The position numbers and the translations under genes are program-made. From positions 4,496,001-4,560,000 of the forward strand of contig BSDZ01000078.1 of the NCBI GenBank assembly GCA_030268105.1: 64,000 nucleotides of DNA, read 5' to 3'. The stretch comes from Volvox africanus (lineage: Eukaryota > Chlorophyta > Chlorophyceae > Chlamydomonadales > Volvocaceae). Below are positions 12,128 to 24,900 of this stretch, piece by piece. Under the pieces are notes generated by a model. It was not told the DNA's origin and searched no databases. It was given only the letters and a program-made list of their open reading frames with translations. Within the stretch, counting starts at the first letter, position 1. Each line of letters opens with the position of its first letter.

Positions 12128-15100
12128 ATCCGAGTCTCTCCATTCTGACCGCAGCAGCACCGCATCGGCGAGAGGGGGGAGGGGGGACGGGGGAGGGGGG
12201 AGGGGGGAGGCGGAGGCGGAGTCCCCGGCCTGGGGCGCCTCAAGCCGGTTGGAAGATGCAGTCGCCACACTTGCAGTGTAAATACACACACACACACGCA
12301 TACACACACACGCACGCACACACACACATACACACGCACGTGCTTTCTTCACCCCGGCATACCCGCAGGAGGAGCGCATCGAGTGTGACTTCACCCGCCT
12401 GGATGGCTACCTCTTCCCTCACGACGACAAGCCGGTGCGTGTGCGTGTGCATGTGTATGTGTGTATGTGTGTACAACATCAGTCACATGCTCCTAATCCT
12501 CCCCCAAAACTTGTCCCACGCTGCCCGCAAGGGGGGATCAATATTTACAAGACACAAACTGCGCTCCGCATCCCACATATGCAATACACACGCGCGCGCG
12601 CGCGCGCTCGCGGTACACGCACACGCACCCCGGTTCCGCAGTCCACACTCCACATGCTGCGGGACGAGCTGACCGCCTGCCTTCGAGCGGGAATGTCGGA
12701 TGTACGGCTGGTGGATCTATCCGTGGATCCGAAACACGGCAAGCTGGGCCAGGCGTTACTGTTTCCCCGGTATGGTGGGTTGGGCGCCGGGGTTGGGGTC
12801 GGGTTTGTTGCCTTGGGAAGAGGGGGCGGTAGAGAGCGAGGAGGAGATGTTAGTGTCTCTCAATAGTTGCCTGCAACGATGACGATAGCGAAATCCAGGG
12901 GGAAGCGGAAATTGTTTGTGTGTGCGAGTGTGTATGTATGTGTATGTGTATAAGGCCCGAAGTTAAGGGCATTTGTGAATGGCACCTGCGACGAGTGCGG
13001 TCCTACGAAGATAACCACCAACCAACCCATTGAGCCGCCAGGGGAGCCGCGATCTTCCCGCCGTCGCCGCCGAGCCATATTGTCGGTCTGTTCCCACCCG
13101 ACCTCGTAAACCCGGATACGGATCAGGTCCGCGGAGTTTCATCCATTGAAGTACATCAACGGCCTGGCTGATGTCCTGACAAACAACTACGGCGTACGGC
13201 TGTACGAGCGCACGCGCGTCGAGGACTCTCTGGATCTCCAGCTTGCGGGCTCGGTGAGTTGCGGTATCAGGCCGGGATTTCTTCCATCCGTACGGGTGTT
13301 GATTAAAGGATTCATGAGGCGCGGCACAGAGAGTTCTTCGACATGTCTGGATGCAATACATTATCGTACACCACCGTACACCTCACCGTACACCTCACCG
13401 TACACATCACCGTACACATCATCGTACACAACGTACAGTTCAGTATTGCTGTACACTTCATGCATGTATCATGGAAGCACCGCTTCTTGACACAGGTTTC
13501 TTTCGCTGCTACCGGTGGGGGCTGCAGGTGTCCACCAGCTCGGGAGCCAAGGTGACCGCGCGCAAGGCCATCGTTTACGCCACGAACAGCCCTATTAACC
13601 GAAACGTCGCCGTACACGCGCGCCAGGAGGCCAACCGGACCTACATGATCGGGTTCAAGGTGCCGAAAGGTGAATCAGTTCGGAGAAAAGGCTAAAAGCA
13701 AGATGTACGACATTCGGTGTGGTGTGTGGAATTTACGGGCGTCTAATGGGGGGCGTGTACCGTGTTTGGAGATGTACATTCTGCTGGATGCGCTCTGTTG
13801 GACGCAACCTTATTACGTGCCGCTCTACGGGGCTGCGTACGGTTTCTCGTCCACTTCGTATGTGTTTTGTCGTACTGTCGCACAGGCAGTACGGCCCGCG
13901 CCAACTGGTGGAGTACGGAGGACGTCTACCATTATATCCGGCTGCAGCCTGGTGACGTGGACGGCCATCAGCCGTACGATGTACTGCTTGTCGGAGGTGA
14001 GCGATCCATCGCGTTAAAAAAACTATTAAAACCTTGCATGTCGCACGGTTTCGTACATTTTTTTGGTGGTTATCATGTCTCTTCTTATCTTAACCAACCG
14101 CTTTCCATACCCCCCCCCCGCTCGCTCCACCGCGTCGCTCCAGGGGAGGACCACCAGACAGGTCAGTACCCCTGCAAGTACTCGGACAGCTGGGAGGCCC
14201 TGGAGGCCTTCGCGCGGGCAAGGTGGCCGCAGGCGGGGGAGGTGCTGTACAGGTGGAGCGGACAGGTAGAGGGGGGGGAGCCGAAGCGGGGAAACATGGA
14301 GGGGGGAAGGGGGAAAACACGTTGGCTGTGTGGTGGTGATCACATATTGCGAGACGTCCAATCCTGGAGTAATCTCCCCAACTAAGTACGGGGGGTAAAT
14401 GTGTATTAATAGGACGGAGAAACTTCTCGTACCCTGCTTGTCCCGTCCTGCAACCGCGATGTACGCGTGTGACAGGACGGGTACGATTGAGATAGGGGGC
14501 GCGTGCTTGCCGGCTGAGGTACGGTTGAGGTACGGCTGAGGTACGGCTGCCGCAAAATCCCTCCGCTCCCCGCCCCCGCTCCCCCGCCCGACCCTCGTGG
14601 GGCCTCGCTACCCGCCGTATGCGTTTGGCCACGTCGGTGCTCCGGGATTTGTTCAGGTGTACGAGCCCATTGACCTGCTCGGCCTGTACGGGCTGGATCC
14701 GCTTAATCCGGCCAATGCCATCAGTAATGTCAAACGCTACATTGCGACAGGTGATGTAAGGGTTGTGAGGGGTGTGCATTTGAAAAACACAGAGACCTCA
14801 CACCTCACACCTCCTTTCCTCACCTGCGTGAAAGGTCTTTGACCTAACCGGCGCTTCTTCGCGGCATTCTCTTCGCACCTTGTGCCGTACTTCCGAACCA
14901 TGGTTCACAACTGCTAGGCCCATGGGTCATTCTTTCAGGACCCAGCATCCGTACACCTTCCTTGCTCATGCGGGATGTTTTGCACAAGTAAGACTTTTTA
15001 GCCATTCTTTTTCTCTTAGCCCTCAATTTTTTCCAAGACTGGTGAATTATCGCGCTGCAGGCGACAGCGGTCAGGGCATGACGGGCAGCGCCATCGCGGC

Positions 15101-17553
15101 GCTGATCCTGGCCGATCTCATTTCGGGGCGAACACATCCATGGGCCGACTTGTACAGCCCCTCTCGCATCACACCCGCACTCAACATTTCCAGCCTAGAG
15201 GTACGGACAAGACATTATATTGTTCATCACTTGGGTACGTCTGGTTTCGGAGGCTGTGTGTTGTTCTGTTTGCGGAGCATCCTGGGTGCCGTCGCCGTGC
15301 TCCTGTCTGGCCATACGGCACGACGTTTGGTTGCCCTTCACTTTGCTGCGTCCAATATTCCACATGTACCAGCACCCGCACCCGCACCCGCACCGGCACC
15401 GGCACCCGCACCGGCACCGGCACCGGCACCGGCACCAGCACCAGCACCAGCACCAGCACCCGCACCCGCACCCGCACCAGCACCAGCACCAGCACCAGCA
15501 CCAGCACCAGCACCAGCACCAGCACCCGCACCAGCACCAGCACCAGCACCAGCACCAGCACCAGCACCAGCACCAGCACCAGCACCAGCACCAGCACCAG
15601 CACCAGCACCAGCACCAGCACCAGCACCAGCACCAGCACCAGCACCCGCACCCGCACCAGCACCCGCACCCGCACCCGCACCCGCACCCGCACCAGCACC
15701 AGCACCCGCACCCGCACCCGCACCAGCACCCGCACCAGCACCCGCACCCGCACCAGCACCCGCACCAGCACCAGCACCAGCACCAGCACCAGCACCAGCA
15801 CCAGCACCCGCACCAGCACCAGCACCAGCACCAGCACCAGCACCAGCACCAGCACCAGCACCAGCACCAGCAGAAACAGCAGCACCAGCACTCGTTGAGT
15901 CGTGTCTCCTCCCCGCCCACTCTCCCATCAGCACCACATAACCACTCCACCTCGCCCATACTCACACCTTCCCCGAATATGCAGGACCTGGGCAGTGAGG
16001 CCGCCGCCACCGCCCGCGGCCTGGCTGACACCGTACTTCCCCGCAGCGTTCTGGGCATTATGGGGCACTCCCAGGCGGAGCACCTCAAGCCGGGTGGGCC
16101 CTCGGGGGTGTCCGGAAAGAGATCAGGGGAGATCAAGGGGGAGTGGGAGGGGGGGTTGCCAAGGTGATGTCAAGCAAGCCAAACCATCATGTTGCCAAAG
16201 CACCCGTGCCCTCCTCTTCTTTCCATCTGTGCTTTTGTCCGACAACCACGCGCGGGTTTGTGCGGGTATAAACACCGTTTAGGTACATCGACGTCTATAT
16301 CTGCGTGAGGGAGCGAGCCGCTGGTCCGTGATCCTCCTGGGGTCTAGGCCCGATATAAAACTACCCAGGAGGCCTCGAGCGAGCTGCACTGGTTGCCGGT
16401 ATGCGCCCGCTCCCTCACAGCTCGGCTCATTCGACGGCGATGGAGCCTCACTTTCCCCCTTTTTTTAAAAGCTGTGACAAGTACGGGGTGCATTAAAGCC
16501 TCTACAAAACCGGCCGCAAGGGGAAGCACATTAAAACAGCGCTGACTGCAGTCTCTGGCCCCGAATCCCTGCAGGCGAGGGTGCGGTGGTCCAGGAGGGG
16601 GTCACGAAAGTGGCGGCTTACCGCACGGCCGAGGGCCACCTGGTCAAGCACTCAGCTATCTGCCCCCACATGGGTTGCCTGCTGGAATGGAACCCCAATG
16701 ACGCCACCTTCGATTGTGTTTGCCACGGCTCGCAGGCAAGGCTACACGATGAGCTGAGTTGGGACAGACATATGGGTCTTGGATGGGGAACATGGAACGT
16801 GTAAAGGAGATTCACGGAGGGGCATTGTGGGCTGGAGGGGAGGGTATGCTGAAGAAATGAGGGGAGAGGCGGGCGGGAGGGGAGAGTGGAGGGAGGAGGG
16901 AGGAGGGAAAAGGGGGGTTGGCGCAGGGGAGATTCACGGTGCTCGTGTGTGTGTGTTTGTGTGTTTGTGTGTTTGTGTGTTTGTGTGTGTGTTTGTGTGT
17001 TTGTGTGTTTGTGTCTGTGTTTGTGTGTGTAGGATAGGGGGGTACATCACCCGTGGCCACTAACCTGGCAGTCCCTACCTTCCCCGGTGTTTCGGGGCAC
17101 CCTCATCCAGTCTCCCATGCCGACTTCTCCGAAATCAGTGGTTTTCCCAGGTTCAGCACCCACCACCAGCATCCATGTTTGTGTCTGCATTCTTGGCAAC
17201 GGCGGGCTTTACGATGAATATTCGGGGAAGAGGAATATATGAAAACTTAAGCCCGCGCGAATGCCTAGTGGTGGAGCCACAGGGCTTTCCCCGGTGGGCC
17301 CCACCCGCATGTCGCATGTCTGCAGTTCGGGCTTTACATGCCTTTCAACCTGTGGGCCTTATTATGTAGTATGTGTTCCTCCTGCTGGCTTGCCGCCACA
17401 TCCTGCTTCGTACCCTCGCTGGTCCCCCCCTCAACCCGATCAGCACCCAAGTACCCAAACGCCCAAACCCCTTTCTCTATCCTTGTTTAGTTTGATTGCT
17501 GCGGCAACTGCATCAACGGCCCCGCTAACAACAACCTCAAGGAGCTGTTCTGA
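9205..17553 (+). CDS. FAD-dependent oxidoreductase with C-terminal Rieske [2Fe-2S] domain
   Basis: Exons: 9886-10175, 10522-10678, 11176-11288, 11706-11780, 12369-12434, 12642-12769, 13127-13253, 13528-13669, 13886-13996, 14144-14265, 14657-14750, 15061-15200, 15984-16093, 16575-16735, 17491-17553; every junction from 10175 on keeps phase. A first exon 9205-9391 with an Arg/Ser-rich transit-like peptide is a guess that also fits phase. Domains: the dinucleotide motif V-G-A-G-L-G-G opens a DAO-type FAD fold with G-x-S-G-R-T-S-A-H, F-H-P-L-K-Y and a closing D-S-G-Q-G-M-T. The Rieske domain has C-P-H-M-G-C and C-V-C-H-G-S, supplying the two Cys and two His ligands, then I-N-G-P-A. The arrangement matches the bacterial YhfW-type FAD/Rieske family (about 510 aa). 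Substrate unknown; an organelle location is inferred. The last intron appears to be GC-AG. Confidence 0.85.
11497..11945 (+). repeat. G-rich intronic tracts
   Basis: Runs of GGGGAGGGGGGG type at about 11510-11560 and 11865-11945, on either side of the 11706-11780 exon of the FAD/Rieske gene. They could form G-quadruplexes in the sense RNA. No coding content. Confidence 0.6.
12086..12127 (+). repeat. (GT)n microsatellite in intron
   Basis: About 20 GT units in the intron before the 12369-12434 exon. The same intron has CA/CACG tracts at 12285-12340, and the next intron has TG and CG tracts at 12435-12470 and 12590-12610. Confidence 0.9.
13365..13430 (+). repeat. Short 12-bp tandem repeat in intron
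   Basis: CGTACACCTCAC-like units repeated about six times with small changes, between the 13127-13253 and 13528-13669 exons of the FAD/Rieske gene. Confidence 0.8.
15368..15870 (+). repeat. Hexanucleotide array CACC(A/C/G)G, about 84 units
   Basis: Six-base units that differ only at one position (CACCAG, CACCCG or CACCGG) in an irregular order over about 500 bases. It is open in all three forward frames (Pro-Ala, Gln-His, Thr-Ser) and in reverse. It lies inside the 15201-15983 intron of the FAD/Rieske gene, whose flanking exons join exactly in phase without it. Confidence 0.95.
16948..17031 (+). repeat. (TTTGTGTG)n microsatellite
   Basis: TG tract broken by TTT at regular steps, directly abutting the left edge of a dispersed repeat copy inside the last intron of the FAD/Rieske gene. 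Confidence 0.9.
17032..17175 (+). repeat. Dispersed repeat family A, copy 1 (truncated)
   Basis: Starts GGATAGGGGGGTACATCACC and follows the other copies (42182, 48522, 54320) almost base for base for 144 bases, then breaks off after CATCCA. It sits in the 16736-17490 intron. Confidence 0.9.
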
Positions 17554-20500
17554 TGGGTGACTGTGCTTGCTCCCCAGCGAGTTGTTGGCGGGAAGAGTCA
17601 TGACTTCAGCACTTGAGAGTCAACCACCTGAGCTCCTCCGCGGGGAAGCTGCTGCCTGGACTTTCTCGTCATGATCGTCATGATGAGAAGATTGTTGCAA
17701 TGGTCCCTTCTCTCCCTTTTTCTCTTAGATCAGGGACCTTGTTTAAACGGGAACTGGAATATAAGCGGAAAGATTGGAATTTACAGCCCCGCCGTGGGCA
17801 GATCAGCAGATAGCTAGCTAGGGTCCCGTACACGCCGGGACATGCACCCAAAACAGCCACGATATCGGCCCGGCAACAGCGCGGGAGGCATTGTATGTTT
17901 TCTAATGGCATCTCCTCCACCCCGTCCTAGTTCCACGCCGTTGGTGGTTGATCGGCCGTTGGTAGTTGTCCGCCGTTAGTTGTTGAAGTCTTTCTCTCTC
18001 TTTTCAACCCCTCACATACACGCATTGAATGACAGTGTACAGCAGCAAGACTCAGTTATAGGCAGCATGCATGTAAACGGTGTCGCTCGCTCGTGTTAGC
18101 TGCATGGATGGATGTTGAATTGGATACGTCGTCCCTTCCGTCATCATGCGTATCGATTGACGGGTTGTGAGGGCGGAACAGCTTTTCAGTTGTGAGTTGT
18201 GGACCTGTACGAGATGGCAGTGTATGATGAGAGGAACGGCACTGTTGCTGTCCAGTTGCTCTTGCATACGCAGCTGCTTCATGTTGCTCTGTCTGGAAGC
18301 TCCCCCAGGCAGCAGGTTGAAGTAACACCTGCTGCCTGGTTGAAGTAACACGCATAATTATGTCTTGTGCTTGAGAAGTTGCCCTGCCTGTTGGGGCCCA
18401 CATCATTGCCCCCCTCCTCCAGAACATTCTTGTTGCTCCCTTCGTCCTCCTGAACTGCACGTACACACACGGCCAAGGAGGTGTACGTTCATCAGGGCGC
18501 GGACTGTATAAGGCCCAGCCCCGAAGAAGGCGGAGGGAGACGCAGCTGGTCCTGCCTCCGCACACATTTATGTGGAACGAGCGGTCTAGGTGGTCATCAG
18601 GTTCAAGGTTCAATCTCATCAGGTATCGGTGCAACCCACACCCGCCACCAGCAGCAGCAGCAGCAGCAGCAGCAGGAGTGGATTCTCCCTGGTTTAACAA
18701 TCTGAGCCTGAGCGAAATGGCGAAAGTGTGCCGTACATCCATGCCGGACTGTGTGCGGCATATATCAGGCATATATAGGTATGAAGGTATCCCTCGGAAA
18801 TTGGGAAGCCCCCTCTAAAATCGTCAGAAGCTGGCGCGACTGCAGCAGTCAGTACACGTGCGTGACGGCTATCTACCGTACGGAAATGGTGATCGTCGTA
18901 CAGTTGCGGGCTTGGAAATACTGGAATAGACAAAGAAAATAGGCCTCCGGAAGTGGGCCCCCGGCTATGTGGATTGCTTGCTCCAGCTGGATTAGTAGGC
19001 ATGGTAGATGGTATTACCAATAAGCGGACCTCGTAAAGCTTAGCTCCAGGGAGGGGTCCTGGCGTTTGGTTGTCCCAGGAACGTCAAAGGTGAAACGAGC
19101 GTAGCTCGTCGCTTGCGCCCTGATGCATGCTCTGCGTCCCTCCTGGTGCAGCCTCTATGTGGTTGACATATGTGATATATGTCCTATCCTGCACTTTGCA
19201 TATTCGCGTCTATGTATAACAGATAATAGGCTGTCACTTTCCTATTTTACGGCTTCCAAGAGAGCGACTCGCCCTCGTCGCTCGGCTGCCTATCCGGGTT
19301 GATCCACTGCAGGTGGCAGCAGCTCGGCTTATAAGCCTGCGTTTGTTGCCAAGTCGTACACCTAGGCCTAAGGAATCAGAGCTAATGTGACACTGATTAT
19401 TGCCGCAAATACGTTGCCGCATCGCGGCGGCTTCCGTTGGGATCTCGGGAGTGGGTGGGTAATAAAGAAACGCGTGCTTCCTGTACAAGTTCCTGTTATT
19501 CTATGGGTACTGTTATTCCAAACCCAGCTCCAGCATTTACCTTGTCATAAGAAGAAACATATCAATCTTTGGGCGATTATTGGCCTGATATTGTTTCTGT
19601 CATTGCTTTGTGGACCCTGAAGCCCTTATATAAGAGCAGGAGCTCATCAGGCAACGGCGACCGGGAGGTATCAGACATCCACCTGATGTGTAACTGTATC
19701 ACGATGTAATCAACATTTGAATTGGTTTTTCTGTGATGTTTTTAAGCCATAGTTGAGATCCTCTCCCATTAACAGTATGGCTGCACTAGATGACCTGGCC
19801 CAGTCGAGCTAAAATCAGACGGTTGAAACCATGACCAGACGTAAGGAAAAACCCAAATACACTTTCATAAAACTCTTGTTTCTTTTTCGCTCTAGGCTGG
19901 AAAGACTGTGTTGCACAATCGTCATCCATCATCATTTACCGCCAGTCTATTAAGAGGCGCGGATTTATTAACTTGACCCAACGCTTATGTCCAAATTCCG
20001 AAATACTGAAGTGACAACACATGATTTAATATATTAGGCATGGGTGGAAGTGAGTCACGCTTTTTGGTGTTCGAAGAGAGATGCTTCTGTGTGAAGTTAT
20101 TATAAGTAAAATGTGGTCATATGATGTTTGATTTCCTTGCAATTTCGCGTGGTTCAACGGACAACCCTGCCATTTGTTAATCGACACTGTCCAAACAAGC
20201 TTGATGAGAGCCATATCTTTAAATGTTCTCAAGATGTATTCCAATGCCTATTATTGAGGCCGTGGTGCGTAATTCAGCAAAGTTGGTTTATTAACTCCTA
20301 ACCGCTGTGCGAATAAGAGGTATGGCATCACAAATTACCACTGCAGTACAGCTTTAACATTAGCATTCTTGTGTAATAGATAATTTAAAGACAAAACTAA
20401 TTCATATGCCTTCCTAATGATATTTGTCAACCCCTGACTCCTTAATGTGGATTCTACTCAAATAATTAAATCTCAATCGGTATAATTAATGATATGTGTT

Positions 20501-20950
20501 TCAATTTTGAAAGATTGGAGTAGCATTTGGAGGACGTGGGAGGTTAGGTATATCTCAATCATCGCGTATCTAAATGTTCGTCCGTACTAGATATCGCCGA
20601 GCGGACATGCGTTTGATAAGGCGGCTTATCACGGTTTTATCTGTATGTCAGTGAAAGTGGCAAGCTTCCTATAACTTAATTACATTTCATTAGCATCTGG
20701 GGAGCAGTTGGAGATATTGGTCGACCCGCCCTCCTCGGTCTACGTCTGTCTTCACAGGCGGCCCGTGTCTCCTCTTGGCTTGCGTTAACGTCCTCTTCAA
20801 TTTGCGGCCCTACCGCTGTTCATCTTACTCATACTCGGGAACCTCTCATACCATCTAATACATCGAATATTCAGGGCGTGTTTGCAGCATTTGGCGCTCG
20901 AGGTCTCCTGGTCATCAGTGTTGCCCTTAGCGACCTATTGTTGAGCAAAA
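17554..20950. other. Intergenic, no gene seen
   Basis: Includes a (CAG)8 run near 18651-18675. From about 19600 to 20700 it becomes clearly AT-rich. Open frames on both strands (for example 18056-18772 minus) have no recognisable domain or splice-consistent partners. The left part may be 3' untranslated sequence of the FAD/Rieske gene. Confidence 0.45.
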
Positions 20951-21999
20951 ATGGTACGAAATGTGCAGTGGTGTTTGGCTTGTGCCAACTATTTATGTTT
21001 TCCTGTGCGGAGGATGGGATCCTTCTCATGTTGTAATTGCGAACTTTCCTACTCCAGGCGGCACGCGAGGCACGACTTTCTCTTGGGCATTTTCTTTCTC
21101 TACCTCTCGAGCTGCAGCTCCGTGTGCTTGAAGAGGTTGGCGGGCAGGACCTCTGCGCCATGGAATCTTCATGCCGCGACTTACGTCGCCTGATTGCGGA
21201 AAACGCGTATCTGTATCAGCGAGCTCTATTTGAGGACTTCAGCTGTGCAGTGGCATCTGGATCCTCCGCGCCCAACTGGAAGGCTCAATATGTGTAAGGC
21301 GCACTAGTGGTCCCTGCCCATAATAAAGGCACCCAGCATTGCGACAATATTGTTATCTTAATTTCCGTTTCAGGGACACGTATATCCGAGCGCGCCTTGA
21401 GACTCTTGAGAAGTAAGTCCGCAGACGCGAAATGATGAGGCGCCAGGCTCATCGAGGAGGATTAGGGATGACTTTTCAGCATGGCGTTTCTGTTTTATAA
21501 TATGCTTACTGTCTGCTCGCGCTGTTTCAAGCAGGCAGCAACGTGTTTGCGAGGCTTTAAAGCTGCGTCTTGATGAGCTTGACGATTTGTTAGGCGACGC
21601 GGATGATGTTCGCGATGTTCTTGGCGCACCGGAACTGCTGGCAAGTGAGCCGTCGCTGGTCCTCGCCATCGTCGGAGATATGGAGCAGGTGTGACCTTGC
21701 ACTTCGCACAAGATTCCTCCTCCGAGTCGTTGTATCGATATGGGGGGATCGCTTCGGCCTAGGGCGTTCGTGCTTACTTTGCTCCTGTCAGGAAACACTT
21801 CTCAAGCTCGTCATTTGCTCGCGTGACCCCGTAGGAGGTGTTACAGCAACGTTGGGATGCCTCTGAGGACCTTATTATGGCGGAATGCAAACTCGTGGAT
21901 GCTCAGGCCGAGGTGCAGGCTCTGCTCGCCCGTGTCCCTCGATGCTGGTGGCCTGCAGCGCTTCATGCGGCTGCGGGGAGCCTCCCAGCATTGGCTTAG
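20951..21999 (+). CDS. Small F-box protein
   Basis: Model join(20951..20953, 21058..21293, 21374..21412, 21535..21688, 21835..21999), 198 aa, all phases consistent (donors GTACGA, GTAAGG, GTAAGT, GTGTGA). Residues about 14-60 carry an F-box: L-P-L-E-L-Q-L-R-V-L-E-E-V, then L-C-A-M-E-S-S-C-R-D-L-R-R-L and Y-L-Y-Q-R-A-L-F-E-D-F. F-boxes bind SKP1 in SCF ubiquitin ligases. The rest is acidic, charged and helical (L-D-E-L-D-D-L-L-G-D-A-D-D; L-V-D-A-Q-A-E-V-Q-A-L-L-A-R), with no WD40, LRR or Kelch repeat, so the substrate-binding mode is unknown. The proposed first exon contributes only the initiator ATG (AAAAATG|GTACGA); an exon further upstream is the alternative. Confidence 0.7.
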
Positions 22000-24900
22000 C
22001 TGCGGCATCATGGTTACCCCTCCCCATCCATTGCCACTGAGAGTTGCCGCGCACACGGTATAGTTATCGAGCATGGCTGGTGCGTCTGGGTGTGCAATTT
22101 AGGTTAGTTTAGGGCGGCAGGTTGAAAGCGACAAAGCCTCTTCCCATCGTTGACATTAAAATGCGCTCAGCGGTTCGTGCACCTGAGGTGGTCACTGGAG
22201 CTGTTCAAGTGAGGCACGTGCCGGTGGCTGTGGCATTGGCTTCCCTGCAGTGCCGAATGATAGCGTAAAAGCTGCTGTGGCATTCATATCGTACTAGCGA
22301 CAAGAAAAGGCAATGACGCTTTTATTGAGCGTACGAGGTTGTGGGTCAGGACGTGCCACGTGAAGGTATGCGCAATGGCCAGCCTGTCAGCTGGTTTCAG
22401 ATGTCTCTCGAATCTTTTCTTCGCAGCTTGCCAACCGTTGAGGGAGTCCAACCCGTGAGCGCCTACAGTGGGCTGTGCACCCGCAGTCCCACACGCGCCC
22501 TTTGGTTTCGGCGGTACAGCGCGATAAGAGAAGGGAGGGTGTTTGGAGCGTGCCCAATTCGGAGTGATAGCGCTGAAGAACGAACGTCCGCGTCATGTTG
22601 TCGCCCTGGGCTGCGGATAGAGCCTCTGCGGCCTGTTAAATGGCCTGCAGGAAAGCCCAAGGCGGCCTGTTCTTCTTATTCAGTAGCGTTCTTTTCCGCT
22701 GCTTGGAAAGAAATAAATGTTGCATGTGTTGCCTGCTGCTGTTGCTGCTGTTTCCGGGAGCGTTACCTTACAATGACGTTCAGTGCGAGTTTTGGGCCGT
22801 TTGGCTTTGTTGTTTATAGATGATCGGCAAGTATATTGTGGAAGGGTGGTTCAGAGCCCACTGCACGTTTCCCTGCCTAATCTCATGACTCGTTCGCGTC
22901 TTCCTCCGTGTGCCAGTGGAGATTGCCGCGTCGTCCTGTCACGCCGTGTGGTCACGGCCTGCTATTCTTGTAGGTGTCATGCGTCCTTTCCCCCGCTTCG
23001 TCTTCACGGGGTCACGTCGCAGGCGTGTTGATTGTGCTGCTCCGTTGGGGCATAATAGCCTGATGTGTCATTTCATGCAGCTGGTTCTTCGCTTCACGGC
23101 GTTTGTCCAAGTAATGTCATGCATTTCTGTTTCTGCAGTTTTAGTCGGTGTCCTGTTGAAGCTGGTGCTGTCCTGTGCATAGTGCGTTCAGTAACAGTGT
23201 GTTCATGTGTTGTGTGTCTATACGATCCGTATACTGGTCGTACAGGTCTTACTGATCGTATGCTTAAACATAATCGTTGATGGGGAGGGGAGAGGGAGCC
23301 GGCCAGGACGGGTCTCTAGTGCTGGTCCCCACTCAGGGCCCGCCTCGGTAGAGCTGCGCCGCGTTGTGTTCCGTCGGCCGGTGCATATCTTTGCGGTGCT
23401 GGGGGCTTCTTTTCTGTATCTGTACCATACAGGCATGCATAAGCGCGCTCCCCTCACCGATGGACACAGTGCCGGCAGGCTTGGGAGTTCCTTGTCACTT
23501 GTCGCAAGTATGTTTTGTCGTCGCGCGCGTCAATGGTGATGGTGCAAAATATTACACTTTCCTTTTTTCAAGTTTGTCTGTTGTGCGGTAGATGCGTTGG
23601 ATGTGTCGCACGAGACGAGGGGGGCATTTGATGGCGGCGACCCCGCAGCCCTCACCGCAGGGCTGTGCGTGCGCCGTCCGTGTCTCGAAGGAGAAGAGAG
23701 GATTGAGGCGCATGAAGGTCGCGTCGTATCCAGCTCGGCTCAGCGCTTCGATAGATCAGTGCGCAGCTGCTTCCGTGGGTGCACATCGCTTGTGAAGTAA
23801 GCGATGTGGATGTTGCTTTGGTATCTTGAGTTTGGCCGTTCTCATTTATCGAGACGTGCTGGGTGGTATGTTACCCGCATGCAACTGACTGCATGATCCC
23901 GCACAGATTGCGAAACTTGCTGTACGTCCTCCGCCTGTGTGGCATCTGCAGGCATCGAGACGCTTTGGTTGCGTTTATTGGGTGGCTTTCCTTGCACGTG
24001 TCTCGTCGGCCATTGTATGTTGTATGTACATTTAATGTGCTGGTTACATTAGGGTAACATTCTTTGTTCTTCTTCCGGGGGAGATGCAGCACAGCCCCGA
24101 GGATAGATGTTGTCTCGGCAAAGACATGGTAAAGTGGAGAGACCCATGCTGCGAGTCTGTTTTGTTGCTTCGCCAGATACCGCATCGGCCCATCCTTGCA
24201 TGGCAGGCAGCGGGGTCGGGGCTGTGGAGTTGGGGATTTTCCTTCGGGTACTTTCGGTCGCTTGTTGTGCAGTAAGTTTTGATCCGGCAGCTGCGAGTTG
24301 TCACTGGTGACTAGCAGTGCCAGGGAAATCAGCTGTTCTATAGCGTGCGCTTTCTGATGTGTGGCGCCACTGACGAAGAGAATCTGTGCTGCCGGGGTGC
24401 TCCCTAGTGCACGGTACTTCACTGTCTGATTCCGGCTGTCAGCGAGGGGGAGGAGGGCAAACAATTTAGTAGCAGCATTCCATCGTCATCATGTGTACTT
24501 GATGGCCGTAAGCCACGAACAGGGCAACAGCCAAGATCTGTGCATAGTGCAACAATGGTACAAAGTATGTTGCTTAAGGGTGGCGTTTGCAGTTCTAGTT
24601 GGGGCCTAGGTGCCCACCAGTTTTGCATTAGTAAAGGCCCACGTGGACCTCGTGGGCGGACGTCTCAGCGCAAGGTCCCTATCCGAGCCGTCCGACGCCG
24701 AACCAATGGCGCGAGTGGGGTTGCCCTAGCCTGGACCACGGTGCATATACGAGGAAAATGCATGAACAGGCGAATGCACTAAGCATTGGCATCTTCGGTT
24801 GTTTCGCCGCAAGCAAAACCTGCGTTTGGGTTTTGGCGGGGCGCTAGTACGGAAGGGAAGTTATCGGTATTTGACTGACTTTCTGGCGGGATGATAGCTT

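Noticed and set aside
11673..12672. His-Thr/Val-Cys repeat proteins on both strands
   Set aside because: Translations of GT/CA microsatellites in FAD/Rieske introns.
15140..16167. Long open frames of Thr-Ser, Gln-His, Pro-Ala, Gly-Ala and Cys-Trp repeats on both strands
   Set aside because: They are all translations of one hexanucleotide array; the flanking exons of the FAD/Rieske gene splice past it in phase.
18056..18772. 238-codon minus-strand open frame
   Set aside because: No recognisable domain, no splice-consistent neighbours, and it includes a CAG-run translation (poly-Ala).
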